Shown here: positions 8,470 to 17,101 of the stretch, in pieces
How the letters are laid out: the number at the start of each line of letters is the position of its first letter
Position numbering within the stretch: position 1 is the first letter of the stretch
Notes under the pieces: generated by a model
Seen by the model: the letters and a program-made list of their open reading frames with translations, nothing else
What the model was told of the DNA's origin: nothing
Database searches by the model: none
Program-made: the position numbers and the translations under genes
DNA from: an uncultured Methanobrevibacter sp.
Lineage (GTDB): Archaea > Methanobacteriota > Methanobacteria > Methanobacteriales > Methanobacteriaceae
Direction of reading: 5' to 3'
DNA: 42,256 nucleotides
Assembly (NCBI RefSeq): GCF_900314695.1
Contig: NZ_OMWD01000020.1
Location: 1-42,256 of the forward strand

Positions 8470-9324
8470 TTATCTTTTATCTAAAATATCCTTAACAACT
8501 CTTTTTTTATCGCTTTCATTTTTGATGGCTACACCAATACTGTCTTTTAAAGACTTGTCCATATCTTTAGTTCCCAGATTGGAAACAGATCTGACCCAAT
8601 CGACAGTACCCCTTACAGAAGGTTTTTTCATTAAATTGAGATTGCGTATTTTATGGACAAGATTAACTATGGTTGATACGGTTTCATCATCAGCTTCAGG
8701 TATTTTTGATTTGACAATTTCAATTTCCCTTTCAACAGTAGGGTAAGGAATATATAAGAACAAACATCTGTCTTTAGTTTCATCAAGCAGAGATCTTTGA
8801 GAATTGGATGTTAAAATAACAATCAAATCATTTTCAAGTTGAAAAGTTCCTAAATCGTTAATGGTAATTTCCTGTTCGCCCAATGCCTGAAGCAGAAAAC
8901 TTTCCACTTCTTCATCAGCCTTATCAATTTCATCTATCAACAGTACTGAATCGTTCTTATTTAAAAATGCATTAAGCAATGGTCTTCTAATAAAAAATTC
9001 CTCATCAAAAATTTTATCTTCACCATTTGAATCATTTTTTGCAGCTTCCAAATGCAACAATTGTTTTTGATAATTCCATTCGCCGACAATTTGTTCAAAA
9101 GTAATGCCTTCATAGCATTGTATTCTGAAAAAATCCCTTTCAAAAGTTTTAGCTATTACTTTGGCAAGTTCTGTTTTACCTACTCCCGGAGGACCTTCAA
9201 TAAGCATTGGCTTTTGAAGAAATAACGCCAAATATAAAGTAGTTGAAATTTCGTCATTAGAGACATATTCCGCATCCAATAATCTTTTGTCAATATCTTT
9301 TATAGAAATGTTATCAACCTGCAA
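8470..9324 (-). CDS. MoxR-family AAA+ ATPase
   Basis: Walker A GPPGVGKT (about 44-51), Walker B VLLIDEID (127-134), a sensor 1 LTSNSQRSLLD and the MoxR-type lid. At 284 residues it has normal MoxR length. The start is TTG at 9324, supported by GAAGG about 7 bases upstream. It is the first gene of the six-gene minus-strand run and is expected to act as a chaperone with the VWA protein encoded directly downstream. Confidence 0.88.
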   Translation of the reverse strand: MQVDNISIKDIDKRLLDAEYVSNDEISTTLYLALFLQKPMLIEGPPGVGKTELAKVIAKTFERDFFRIQCYEGITFEQIVGEWNYQKQLLHLEAAKNDSNGEDKIFDEEFFIRRPLLNAFLNKNDSVLLIDEIDKADEEVESFLLQALGEQEITINDLGTFQLENDLIVILTSNSQRSLLDETKDRCLFLYIPYPTVEREIEIVKSKIPEADDETVSTIVNLVHKIRNLNLMKKPSVRGTVDWVRSVSNLGTKDMDKSLKDSIGVAIKNESDKKRVVKDILDKR

Positions 9325-9448
9325 TGTGAAACCTTCATAAAATTTAATTATACATAAAATTTAATTATAAAATCATATAAACTTTATTGTAACTTTTTAT
9401 AAAATGAATTATTAAATTAATAATATAGACAAAAAATGGAGGTAAAAG

Positions 9449-9823
9449 ATGGAAAAAGAAAATACGATTATTATTGCATTAGTAGTTCTTATCATTATTG
9501 TTGCTGTAGTGGCCGTATTTGTTACTGGCGTAGGAATGCACTTAAATAATAGTGACCCTGTTGTAAACAAAACAGCTTCAAATACAACACATACTAAAAA
9601 TATTACTGCAAATTCAACAGCTACAAGCGATTCTTCATCTGGTGAATCAAACGGTCCAGTCCGCGATACTGGAATGTCTGCTCCTAGCGAGGATTCCAGT
9701 GATTCAGGATCAAGCAGTGAATCAAGTTCAGATTCTTCATCACAAGCAAGTTCAAGTGAATCAAGTAGCACTCCTCAAGCAGGACAATCTGCAGACGCTG
9801 CCAATTCAGGCGACTTTGATTAA
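9449..9823 (+). CDS. Small Ser-rich membrane-anchored protein
   Basis: A 124-residue protein with one N-terminal membrane helix (about residues 8-29) followed by an Asn/Thr-rich segment with several N-glycosylation sequons (NKT, NTT, NIT, NST) and a low-complexity Ser/Asp/Glu/Gln tail. It probably sits outside the cell as an anchored, glycosylated stalk. GGAGG lies 8 bases before ATG. I do not recognise a family. Its 3' end faces the dihydropteroate-synthase-like gene with only 2 bases between them. Confidence 0.65.
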   Translation: MEKENTIIIALVVLIIIVAVVAVFVTGVGMHLNNSDPVVNKTASNTTHTKNITANSTATSDSSSGESNGPVRDTGMSAPSEDSSDSGSSSESSSDSSSQASSSESSSTPQAGQSADAANSGDFD

Positions 9824-9825
9824 AA

Positions 9826-11430
9826 CTATTTTTTTAAATCGTCAGGATTTTTGAATAATTCAAAATCCTGAACATAATCTTTACCCGTAACCATTGCAAT
9901 TTCTGCTTTTTTAAGTTCAGAACCCAAGTATGCTGCATGTTCCATACGGGTAACCAATTCTTTTGTAATTATTTCTTCATATATTTCTTTTGCAGTATGG
10001 CCGGTGATTACCAAATCAGCCTTATTCTTTTTAAAATGAGTAGCTATGATGCGACTTTCACTTACGGTAGTTCCATAGTCAACTGTGATTTTAAAGCTTC
10101 CTGCCTTATCCCTAATAAATTTCAATGGCCTTTCCTGTTTGATTTCAGGAACTCCATCAAGCTCATTAACAATTACATCATTTCGTTTATGCTTATCCTT
10201 AAATACGACCATATTAATTCCCAAATCCTTCGGGATAGATTTTCTATTTTTTGCAAGAAACATCATTTTAGATGCAGTAGCCAATTCATAGACACTACCT
10301 CTTGTTTTACCACTTTCTTCAGGAGTAAACAGAATGCTTGCACCCAATTCCATACCAATTCCAGCAAGCAATACATTTACACCGCCAGAATCAGCATCCA
10401 TTAATTCAGTGACATTGCCTACACCAAAAAACATTGGCGCCTTATTGGTTTTATGAAATTCATGGCAAGCTATAAATGATTCGACAATACTTGAACTGTT
10501 GACCGGATCCAAAATCAAATCTGCAACATATGTTAAACCTTCAGTATCCTTGATTAACTGATGCATAGCTTCAACTCTTTCAGAAGGGGATTTGGGAGAT
10601 TTACCCTGTGAAAAATTGGTCGGAAGCAACACTGCAGGAATATTTTTTTCTATCAGCAAATCTTTAATTTCAGAATTGTTCCCCAAATCCAAACTCAAAA
10701 CAAAATCAATCCCATTTTCAGCTGCAACTTTGATTTCTTTAGGATTTAAAGTGTCAATGCTCAATGGCCTATCTCCGACAATTGGGCGCAACGTTTTTAT
10801 CAGGTCGGGAATTTTATCTGAAAAATCCTCACCGGCAGCCATTCCAATGTCAATCATATCCGCTCCGGAATCAACAAAATATTGGCATTTGTTAATCAAT
10901 GCTTCCTTGGATAGGAATGGTGCATTGGCGATTTCTGATAAAACTCTCATTGGGAAATCCTCACCCACAGGAAGGTTTCCAATTAAAATATTATTAGGTT
11001 TTTCAAGAAGTTTGGCGATAGTTTCATGGTCTTTTTCAAATTCTTCAATAAATTTGAATGCCTCATTTCTTTTTTCTTCTTCAATCAATTTATCTGCAGG
11101 TTTATCTTCAGAAAGGTCAATGTTTCCTATTAAATTTAAAACCATTGCCAAATCAGCACCGTCTGTAGATCCTTTAAATGTTGGAATTCCAAGTTCTTTT
11201 GTAATTTCTTTTGTTCCTTTTTTAATCAATCCAGGAACCAAAATCATGTCAATTTCATCCAATTGATTTGAAAAGTTATTTTTTACTTCCTTAATTATTT
11301 GTCTAGGAGTTAAAAATGCAGCAACCTGAGTATTGTCTGCAATATGAACTATTATATCTTGTTTTGAATCTGAAACTACTTCTTTGATTAAAGGATATGC
11401 CAACTCACCAGTGATTATTAAAACTTTCAT
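9826..11430 (-). CDS. Dihydropteroate synthase-like protein, MJ0107/TIGR00284 type
   Basis: The long protein has an N-terminal domain of about 150 residues, a central pterin-binding TIM barrel (SKEALINKCQYFVDSGADMIDIGM, RPLSIDTLNPKE, DLILDPVN) and a C-terminal DUF4346-like domain. This is the methanogen family related to dihydropteroate synthase, expected to act on pterins or folate-like C1 carriers, possibly in methanopterin synthesis. An upstream ATG at 11445 is in frame, but GGGGAG right before the ATG at 11430 (MKVLIITGELAYP) makes the latter the better start, giving 534 residues. The exact reaction is not established from the sequence. Confidence 0.8.
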   Translation of the reverse strand: MKVLIITGELAYPLIKEVVSDSKQDIIVHIADNTQVAAFLTPRQIIKEVKNNFSNQLDEIDMILVPGLIKKGTKEITKELGIPTFKGSTDGADLAMVLNLIGNIDLSEDKPADKLIEEEKRNEAFKFIEEFEKDHETIAKLLEKPNNILIGNLPVGEDFPMRVLSEIANAPFLSKEALINKCQYFVDSGADMIDIGMAAGEDFSDKIPDLIKTLRPIVGDRPLSIDTLNPKEIKVAAENGIDFVLSLDLGNNSEIKDLLIEKNIPAVLLPTNFSQGKSPKSPSERVEAMHQLIKDTEGLTYVADLILDPVNSSSIVESFIACHEFHKTNKAPMFFGVGNVTELMDADSGGVNVLLAGIGMELGASILFTPEESGKTRGSVYELATASKMMFLAKNRKSIPKDLGINMVVFKDKHKRNDVIVNELDGVPEIKQERPLKFIRDKAGSFKITVDYGTTVSESRIIATHFKKNKADLVITGHTAKEIYEEIITKELVTRMEHAAYLGSELKKAEIAMVTGKDYVQDFELFKNPDDLKK

Positions 11431-11655
11431 GTTCTCCCCACACATTTTCTAATAATATATTATTAAATAATTATTATATTAACTCTTTGAAAATTAATTA
11501 TCCAACAATAATAAGAATTGTTAAAAAACTTATAATAAATTCTAGAAAATATAATAAAGACATAAACTGATTTATTAAAAGGATAAACAAAAATCTAATT
11601 ATTCATTCAAAATTAACCAACAAATTTACTTAAAAAATAATAAAATTACATAAAA

Positions 11656-11706
11656 TTTATATATTTTAGAATTTATAATGATTATACATGATAAATATAT
11701 GGAGGA
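11656..11706 (+). promoter_or_regulatory. por operon promoter and ribosome site
   Basis: TATA box TTTATATA at 11656-11663, then the GGAGGA ribosome site at 11701-11706 ahead of the ATG at 11714; transcription should start near 11686. The bases 11696-11706 (TATATGGAGGA) are fully complementary to the terminal loop of the putative small RNA at about 28.3 kb. Confidence 0.55.
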
Positions 11707-11713
11707 AAAATTA

Positions 11714-12235
11714 ATGATTGAAATTCGTTTTCATGGAAGAGGTGGACAAGGTTCCGTAACTGCTGCTGAAATCTTGGCTAAAGCAGCATTCAAAGACGGA
11801 AAATATGTTCAAGCTTTCCCATTTTTTGGAGTTGAACGTAGAGGAGCTCCAGTAATGGCTTTTACAAGAATTGATGATGAGCCAATCGATTTGAGATACC
11901 AAATCTATAACCCGGATTATGTTTTAGTTTTAGATGATGGTTTATTGAATGTAGTGGACGTATTTTCAGGAATTAAAGACAATACCGAAGTTATTATTAA
12001 CACTACAGAATTTAAAGGCAGTGGAGAACACAAAGTATACGATATTGATGCAACTGGTATTGCACTTGATATGTTAGGACGTAATATTGTAAACACAATT
12101 ATCCTAGGATATTTTGCTAAAAAAACCAATGTAGTAAGTATTGAATCTCTTGTAGAAGTGATTAGAGAAACCTTCCCTGGAAAAATTGGTGAATTGAATG
12201 CGGAAGCTACTCAAAAAGCTTACGAAATGGGGTAA
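11714..12235 (+). CDS. porC: Pyruvate:ferredoxin oxidoreductase gamma subunit
   Basis: The 2-oxoacid:ferredoxin oxidoreductase gamma fold is clear from IEIRFHGRGGQGSVTAAEILA at the start and the FPFFGVERRGAPVMAFTRI segment (about residue 40). With PorABD it interconverts pyruvate and acetyl-CoA plus CO2; in an autotrophic methanogen it mainly makes pyruvate with reduced ferredoxin. An in-frame ATG exists at 11678, but GGAGG at 11701 places the true start at 11714 (173 residues). It is the first gene of porCDABEF. Confidence 0.93.
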   Translation: MIEIRFHGRGGQGSVTAAEILAKAAFKDGKYVQAFPFFGVERRGAPVMAFTRIDDEPIDLRYQIYNPDYVLVLDDGLLNVVDVFSGIKDNTEVIINTTEFKGSGEHKVYDIDATGIALDMLGRNIVNTIILGYFAKKTNVVSIESLVEVIRETFPGKIGELNAEATQKAYEMG

Positions 12236-12244
12236 AAAGGTGAG

Positions 12245-12490
12245 ATGATGGTAAATATAGGATGTGTAATAACAACACCAGGAAGTAGTAAAAACAACAA
12301 AACTGGAAGCTGGAGAACATTCAAACCTATCTTGGATAAAGAAAAATGTATTGACTGTGACAATTGTATTGTATTTTGTCCAGATTCCAGCGTGAACAAA
12401 CAACATGATATTGATTATGATTACTGTAAAGGATGTGGAATTTGTGCATATGAATGCCCATCCGATGCAATCGAAATGGTAAAAGAATAA
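12245..12490 (+). CDS. porD: Pyruvate:ferredoxin oxidoreductase delta subunit (8Fe ferredoxin)
   Basis: An 81-residue ferredoxin subunit with two 4Fe-4S motifs, CIDCDNCIVFCP and CKGCGICAYECP, which pass electrons out of the TPP/Fe-S core. Two adjacent ATG codons (12245 and 12248) follow GGTGAG; the second has the better spacing. It lies 9 bases after porC and 13 before porA. Confidence 0.93.
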   Translation: MMVNIGCVITTPGSSKNNKTGSWRTFKPILDKEKCIDCDNCIVFCPDSSVNKQHDIDYDYCKGCGICAYECPSDAIEMVKE

Positions 12491-12503
12491 AGAGAGTGAT
12501 TTA

Positions 12504-13652
12504 ATGATAAGAGAAGTAATGACCGCAAACAAAGCAGTTGCAGAAGCTGCAAGATTGGCTAAGCCACAAGTTATTCCTGTTTATCCAATTACTCCACAAA
12601 CTACAATTTCAGAATATTTAGCACAATATGTTGCTGATGAAAAAATAGATGCTAAATATGTTAAAGTAGAATCAGAACACAGTGCAATAAGTGCTGCAGT
12701 TGGAGCAAGCGCTACTGGAGTAAGAGTATTTACAGCAACATCTTCACAAGGATTAATGTTAATGCACGAAATTTTATTTGCAGCAGCAGGTATGAGAACA
12801 CCATTCGTATTGGCTGATGCAAACAGAGCAATTTCTGCACCATTAAATATTTGGAACGACCAACAAGATTCCATTGCACAAAGAGATGCAGGATGGTTAC
12901 AAATATATGTTGAAAATGCACAGGAAGCATTGGACACTACTTTAATGGCATACAAGATTTCAGAAAATCCTAAAGTATTACTCCCATCAATGGTATGTTT
13001 AGATGGATTTATTTTAACCCATACAGTCGAACCTGTAGAAATTCCAGACCAAGAACCTGTAGATGAATTTTTACCTCCATACAATGCTCAACATGCATAC
13101 CTTGATCCAAAAGACCCAATGTCCATTGGTAACTTAGCTGACCCTGATTATTATCTTGAAGCTAGACACGACATGCAAGTGGCAATGGAAAACTCACTTG
13201 AAGTAATTCAACAAACCTGTGATGAATTTGCAGAAATATTTGGAAGAAAATATGGTCTTGTTGAACCTTACAAAACTGAAGATGCTGAAATCATTTTAGT
13301 TGCTATGGGTTCACTTTGCAGTACCATCAGAGTTATTGTTGACCAGTTAAGAGAAAAAGGTGAAAAAGTAGGTTTACTTAAAATCAGGGCTTACAGACCT
13401 TTCCCAGTCGAAGCAATTGACGAAGCAGTTAAAAATTGTGAAAAATTAGCAGTGATTGATAAAAACGTAACCTTCGGTATTGGTGGAGCATTATACACCG
13501 ACATTAAAGCAAAAATACACAAAGAAGCTTACGGATTTATTGCGGGTTTAGGTGGAAGAGACATTACACCTGATGCAATTTTGGAAGTTTATGAGAAAAC
13601 TAAAAATGTGCCTGAAAAAGAAGTCACATGGATTGGACTTAAGGAGGAATAG
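12504..13652 (+). CDS. porA: Pyruvate:ferredoxin oxidoreductase alpha subunit
   Basis: A 382-residue alpha subunit. It begins with VMTANKAVAEAARLAKPQVIPVYPITPQT, the pyrimidine-binding domain of 2-oxoacid oxidoreductases, contains the ATSSQGLMLMHEIL segment, and ends with the transketolase C-like domain (about residues 250-375: LVAMGSLCSTIRVIVDQLR, LKIRAYRPFP). Together with the TPP-binding PorB it forms the catalytic core. It is followed after 2 bases by porB, so coupled translation is likely. Confidence 0.94.
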   Translation: MIREVMTANKAVAEAARLAKPQVIPVYPITPQTTISEYLAQYVADEKIDAKYVKVESEHSAISAAVGASATGVRVFTATSSQGLMLMHEILFAAAGMRTPFVLADANRAISAPLNIWNDQQDSIAQRDAGWLQIYVENAQEALDTTLMAYKISENPKVLLPSMVCLDGFILTHTVEPVEIPDQEPVDEFLPPYNAQHAYLDPKDPMSIGNLADPDYYLEARHDMQVAMENSLEVIQQTCDEFAEIFGRKYGLVEPYKTEDAEIILVAMGSLCSTIRVIVDQLREKGEKVGLLKIRAYRPFPVEAIDEAVKNCEKLAVIDKNVTFGIGGALYTDIKAKIHKEAYGFIAGLGGRDITPDAILEVYEKTKNVPEKEVTWIGLKEE

Positions 13653-13654
13653 AT

Positions 13655-14524
13655 ATGGTGGACATACCTGATAAAAATTTATTGGCACCTGGACACAGAG
13701 GATGTGCAGGTTGTGGAGCATCTATTGCAGTCAAATTAGCTTTAAATGCTTTAGGAGAAAATACTGTAGCTATTTCTGCTACCGGTTGTCTTGAAGTTAT
13801 GACTACACCATACCCTGAAACTGCATGGGAAGTTCCATTTATTCACGTAGCATTTGAAAACTCCGGTGCTGTTGCATCCGGTGTTGAAAGTGCATTAAGA
13901 ATTCAAGGAAAAGAAGATGTTAATGTAATCGCTTTCGGTGGTGACGGAGGAACTGTAGATATTGGTTTACAATCCCTTTCAGGAGCTATGGAAAGAGGAC
14001 ACAACATGACTTACATCTGTTATGATAATGAAGCATACATGAACACAGGTATCCAAAGAAGTGGTGCAACACCATTCGGTGCAACAACTACTACATCCCC
14101 TATGGGAAGCGCCAGTTTTGGTGAAGACAAACCTAAGAAAAACATGCCTATGATTATGGCAGCACATGGAATACCTTATGTTGCTACAGCATCAATAGCA
14201 TTCCCTGAAGATTATGTTAAAAAAGTTAAAAAAGCTGCAGAAACTAAAGGTCCTGCATATATCCATTTACAACAACCATGTACAACAGGTTGGGGATTCT
14301 CTTCTGAGAAAACCATCGAAATGGGTAGATTAGCTGTTGAAACTGGATCTTGGATTTTATATGAAATCGTGGACGGCAAATTCGAAATCACTTACAGGCC
14401 TGAAGAACGTAAACCTGTAAAAGAATATTTAGCCCCACAAAAAAGATTCAGACACTTAAATGATGAAATAATTGATAAAATACAAAAATATGTCGATGCA
14501 GAGTGCGATGAACTAGGCTTATAG
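13655..14524 (+). CDS. porB: Pyruvate:ferredoxin oxidoreductase beta subunit
   Basis: The TPP-binding subunit, 289 residues. GHRGCAGCGASIAVKLALNAL gives the first cluster cysteines, and GDGGTVDIGLQSLSGAMERGHNMTYICYDNEAYMNTG contains the GDG...N thiamine diphosphate and Mg2+ motif (about residues 97-130); a further cysteine is in QQPCTTGW. ATG follows GGAGG with 7-base spacing; the ribosome site lies at the end of porA. Confidence 0.95.
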   Translation: MVDIPDKNLLAPGHRGCAGCGASIAVKLALNALGENTVAISATGCLEVMTTPYPETAWEVPFIHVAFENSGAVASGVESALRIQGKEDVNVIAFGGDGGTVDIGLQSLSGAMERGHNMTYICYDNEAYMNTGIQRSGATPFGATTTTSPMGSASFGEDKPKKNMPMIMAAHGIPYVATASIAFPEDYVKKVKKAAETKGPAYIHLQQPCTTGWGFSSEKTIEMGRLAVETGSWILYEIVDGKFEITYRPEERKPVKEYLAPQKRFRHLNDEIIDKIQKYVDAECDELGL

Positions 14525-14535
14525 GAGGAAAAACA

Positions 14536-15036
14536 ATGGAAAAAATTTCTGTAAATAGCAACTTATGTGATGGATGTCTCAATTGTGAAAGCATGTGCGC
14601 ATCTGTTCACAGTGCTAGTAGAATAAAAATTATAGAACATCATTCTCTATTCTATTCCATTGTATGTCAACACTGTGAAAGTGCACCATGTATTAAAATC
14701 TGTCCAACCGATGCAATCAGCGACGAAAGTGTCGATACAGAGAAATGTATTGGTTGCGGATTATGTGTAATGGTTTGTCCATTCGGTGCAATGACTTTCC
14801 AAGCCAGCATTGCTGAAAAATGTGACCTCTGTGCTGACAGAGACGAAGGGCCTGCATGTATAAAAGCATGTACTAAAAGAGCTATTTCCGTTGTTGATCC
14901 AGCTAAAGTCAAAGCTAAGAATCAAGAAAAATTCTTGTCCAAAATGGCTGGATTATATGAACCGGAAGGCAAGAAAAGTGGCTTTGTCCATGTAATTACA
15001 AGTCAAGCAAGAGCAAGACTTGTTTTAGAAGAATAA
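14536..15036 (+). CDS. porE: Polyferredoxin-type subunit PorE
   Basis: A 166-residue iron-sulfur protein with four cysteine clusters of the HycB/DmsB type: CDGCLNCESMC, CQHCESAPCIKIC, CIGCGLCVMVC and CDLCADRDEGPACIKAC, enough for four 4Fe-4S centres. In Methanothermobacter porE and porF follow the core genes and probably encode the electron partners of pyruvate synthase. GGAGG lies 8 bases before the ATG and 12 bases separate it from porB. Confidence 0.88.
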   Translation: MEKISVNSNLCDGCLNCESMCASVHSASRIKIIEHHSLFYSIVCQHCESAPCIKICPTDAISDESVDTEKCIGCGLCVMVCPFGAMTFQASIAEKCDLCADRDEGPACIKACTKRAISVVDPAKVKAKNQEKFLSKMAGLYEPEGKKSGFVHVITSQARARLVLEE

Positions 15037-15044
15037 AATAGATT

Positions 15045-15284
15045 ATGTTAAATTCAGGAAATTGTACAAATTGTACAACCTGCGGAAGTTGTCAACAAAC
15101 ACCAAATGTTGACACTCCCAACTTATTTTGTATGCACTGCCAACCATCAGAAGCACCATGTCTAAAAGCTTGCAGTGAAGGAGCTATTGAAGTTTTAGGC
15201 GGCGCCATCACAATAAATGGTGAAAAATGCAATAAATGTGGAGACTGTGTTGAAGTTTGCCCAATTAATGTAATTAAAATTTAA
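15045..15284 (+). CDS. porF: Iron-sulfur protein PorF, short form
   Basis: A 79-residue Cys-rich protein with three groups, CTNCTTCGSC, CMHCQPSEAPCLKAC and CNKCGDCVEVCP. It lies 8 bases after porE and probably serves the same electron-transfer role. The first cysteine group is less regular than a standard ferredoxin motif. The ATG at 15045 has only a weak ribosome site, consistent with coupling to porE. Confidence 0.82.
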   Translation: MLNSGNCTNCTTCGSCQQTPNVDTPNLFCMHCQPSEAPCLKACSEGAIEVLGGAITINGEKCNKCGDCVEVCPINVIKI

Positions 15285-15333
15285 ATATCTTAAAATCAAA
15301 AAATAAGATTATAAAATTTACAAGGGTTTTATT

Positions 15334-16176
15334 TTGATTTCTAAAGATACAATTAAAGATACTGTTTATGAACTTTACAAAGAGGCAGTCATTGTTCTAG
15401 GTGAAGATGTTAAAAAATCACTTGAAGATGCTCTTAAAATAGAAGAACATGACCTTGCAAGATTAAATATTGAAGCTATCTTAAAAAATATTGAACTTGC
15501 AGAAGAAAAAGGAATTCCGATGTGTCAAGATACAGGTCTTCCAGTAGTTTTCGTAAAGTTAGGTAACGTTGAAGTTGAAGACTTGCGCGGCGGAATTGAA
15601 GAGGGAATAAAAAAGGCTACAAAAGAAATTCCAATTAGGCCAAACATCGTTGATCCTTTAACCCGTGAAAATACAAACATTAACGTTGGAGATTACATCC
15701 CGCCAATCGATATTGAACTTGTTGATGAAGATTATCTGGAAATAACCATATTGCCAAAAGGATTCGGTTCAGAAAACAATAATGCATTAAAAATGGCACT
15801 TCCTGCTGAGGGAATAGAAGGCGTGAAAGAATTTGTTGTCGAATCCGTTTTGAAAGCTAAAGGAAAACCATGCCCTCCAACTGTAATTGGAGTTGGAATC
15901 GGAGGAACTTCCGATTTATGCCTAAAATTAGGTAAAAAAGCATTGCTTGGAAAAGTAGGCGAAAGAAATCCAGACCCACAATTGGCCAAATTGGAACAGG
16001 AAATTTTAGATGAAATTAATGCGTCAGGAATCGGTCCAATGGGACTTGGTGGAAAAACAACAACATTAGATGTGAAAATCCTAAAAGCACATACCCATAC
16101 TGCAGGCCTTCCAGTAGGAGTTTGCGTCCAATGTTGGGCAGACAGACATGCCACAGGAAGAATATATGACGAATAA
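15334..16176 (+). CDS. Class I fumarate hydratase, alpha subunit
   Basis: The 280-residue N-terminal (alpha) subunit of the oxygen-sensitive 4Fe-4S fumarase, which hydrates fumarate to malate in the incomplete reductive TCA path. Family motifs seen: GIPMCQDTGLPVVFVKLG (about residue 65), GSENNNALKMALP (about 145), GIGGTSDLCLKLGKKALL (about 190) and the C-terminal TAGLPVGVCVQCWADRH; the three cysteines in these motifs are the cluster ligands expected in the family. The start is TTG at 15334 with AAGGG upstream. The beta subunit is not in this window. It follows porF after 49 bases, a sensible metabolic neighbourhood since both enzymes feed biosynthesis from acetyl-CoA. Confidence 0.9.
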   Translation: MISKDTIKDTVYELYKEAVIVLGEDVKKSLEDALKIEEHDLARLNIEAILKNIELAEEKGIPMCQDTGLPVVFVKLGNVEVEDLRGGIEEGIKKATKEIPIRPNIVDPLTRENTNINVGDYIPPIDIELVDEDYLEITILPKGFGSENNNALKMALPAEGIEGVKEFVVESVLKAKGKPCPPTVIGVGIGGTSDLCLKLGKKALLGKVGERNPDPQLAKLEQEILDEINASGIGPMGLGGKTTTLDVKILKAHTHTAGLPVGVCVQCWADRHATGRIYDE

Positions 16177-16208
16177 TCATATTTCCTAATTTTTTTAAAA
16201 AAAAAAAG

Positions 16209-17093
16209 TTATCTGAAAGATCTTGGAGTGGTTGACCTTGGAATATTTTCATGAAACTCAATTGAAACATCCATAATCTCAACTGAAATGTCTCCCATTC
16301 TTTCAAACGCTTTTACAACCCTAAATAGATAAATGAAATAGTTTGAACGCTCTTTTTCATCAAATGAACTTTCAGCCATTTGAGTTGCAATCAAATTAAT
16401 TGCCTTTGATTGGAGAATGTGTATAGAATCTTCCAGCTCCATCAAATCATCTTTTAACTCTGTTTTTCCTTCGATAAATGATTTCATAGCTAATCGAATC
16501 ATCTTTTGAGCAGTTTTATACATCTTTTTTAATTTTTTAAGAATATTTTCATCAATTTCATAAACATCATTAATAACAAATTTTGCAATATGACCGCAGT
16601 AATCTCCAATCCTTTCCAAATCGTATGCTACTTCATTATAAAGCATTGATTTTGAAAATTCGGAATGTTTATCAATACTAACAATGGTTTCAACAGATGT
16701 TCTAATTTTTTCAACCATAGTGTTAGTAGCATAATCCATTTCCAAAGCGCGATTGGCTTTTTCCTCATCATATTCCAGAACTGCATTGAAAGACTCTTCA
16801 AGTTGGGAATGGACATGCTTGGCCATATTATTCAACATATCATTAATCAAAACATTTCCGGAAGTTTCTTTTGGACTTATATAATCATTCAAAGATTCAG
16901 CTATTCTTTCATAACCTTTCAAATCAATCATGTATGCTCTTTTAACTGTACCATCCTTAACAAGAGGCTGTAACAATTTAGTAACATATCTGCGAGTGAT
17001 ACCCAATTGTTCGGCTATTTCTTCTTGAGTAGCTGGATTTTCGTATAAAATAAGATCCAATATCTCCTTCAAAGTTTGGTCCTTTTTACTCAT
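16209..17093 (-). CDS. PhoU-like regulator with N-terminal HTH
   Basis: Residues 1-65 form a winged helix (LKEILDLILYENPATQEEIAEQLGITRRYVTKLLQPL), and the rest (about 90-290) is two PhoU-type helical repeats with the acidic metal-binding pattern EVAYDLERIGDYCGHIAKF and FRVVKAFERMGDISVEIMD. Archaeal proteins of this design are thought to link phosphate status to transcription. The protein has 294 residues. It lies 8 bases after a membrane protein gene in the same direction, so the two probably form an operon. No Pst phosphate transporter is in the window. Confidence 0.85.
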   Translation of the reverse strand: MSKKDQTLKEILDLILYENPATQEEIAEQLGITRRYVTKLLQPLVKDGTVKRAYMIDLKGYERIAESLNDYISPKETSGNVLINDMLNNMAKHVHSQLEESFNAVLEYDEEKANRALEMDYATNTMVEKIRTSVETIVSIDKHSEFSKSMLYNEVAYDLERIGDYCGHIAKFVINDVYEIDENILKKLKKMYKTAQKMIRLAMKSFIEGKTELKDDLMELEDSIHILQSKAINLIATQMAESSFDEKERSNYFIYLFRVVKAFERMGDISVEIMDVSIEFHENIPRSTTPRSFR

Positions 17094-17101
17094 GTTATCC
17101 C

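Noticed and set aside
10592..11266. A 224-codon + strand frame opposite the dihydropteroate-synthase-like gene
   Set aside because: Shadow of a well-supported minus-strand gene; low-complexity Ser/Ile composition and no ribosome site.
11678..11713. Upstream ATG at 11678 as the start of porC
   Set aside because: It lies before the GGAGG ribosome site and adds residues not expected for the family; it would also begin upstream of the predicted transcription start.
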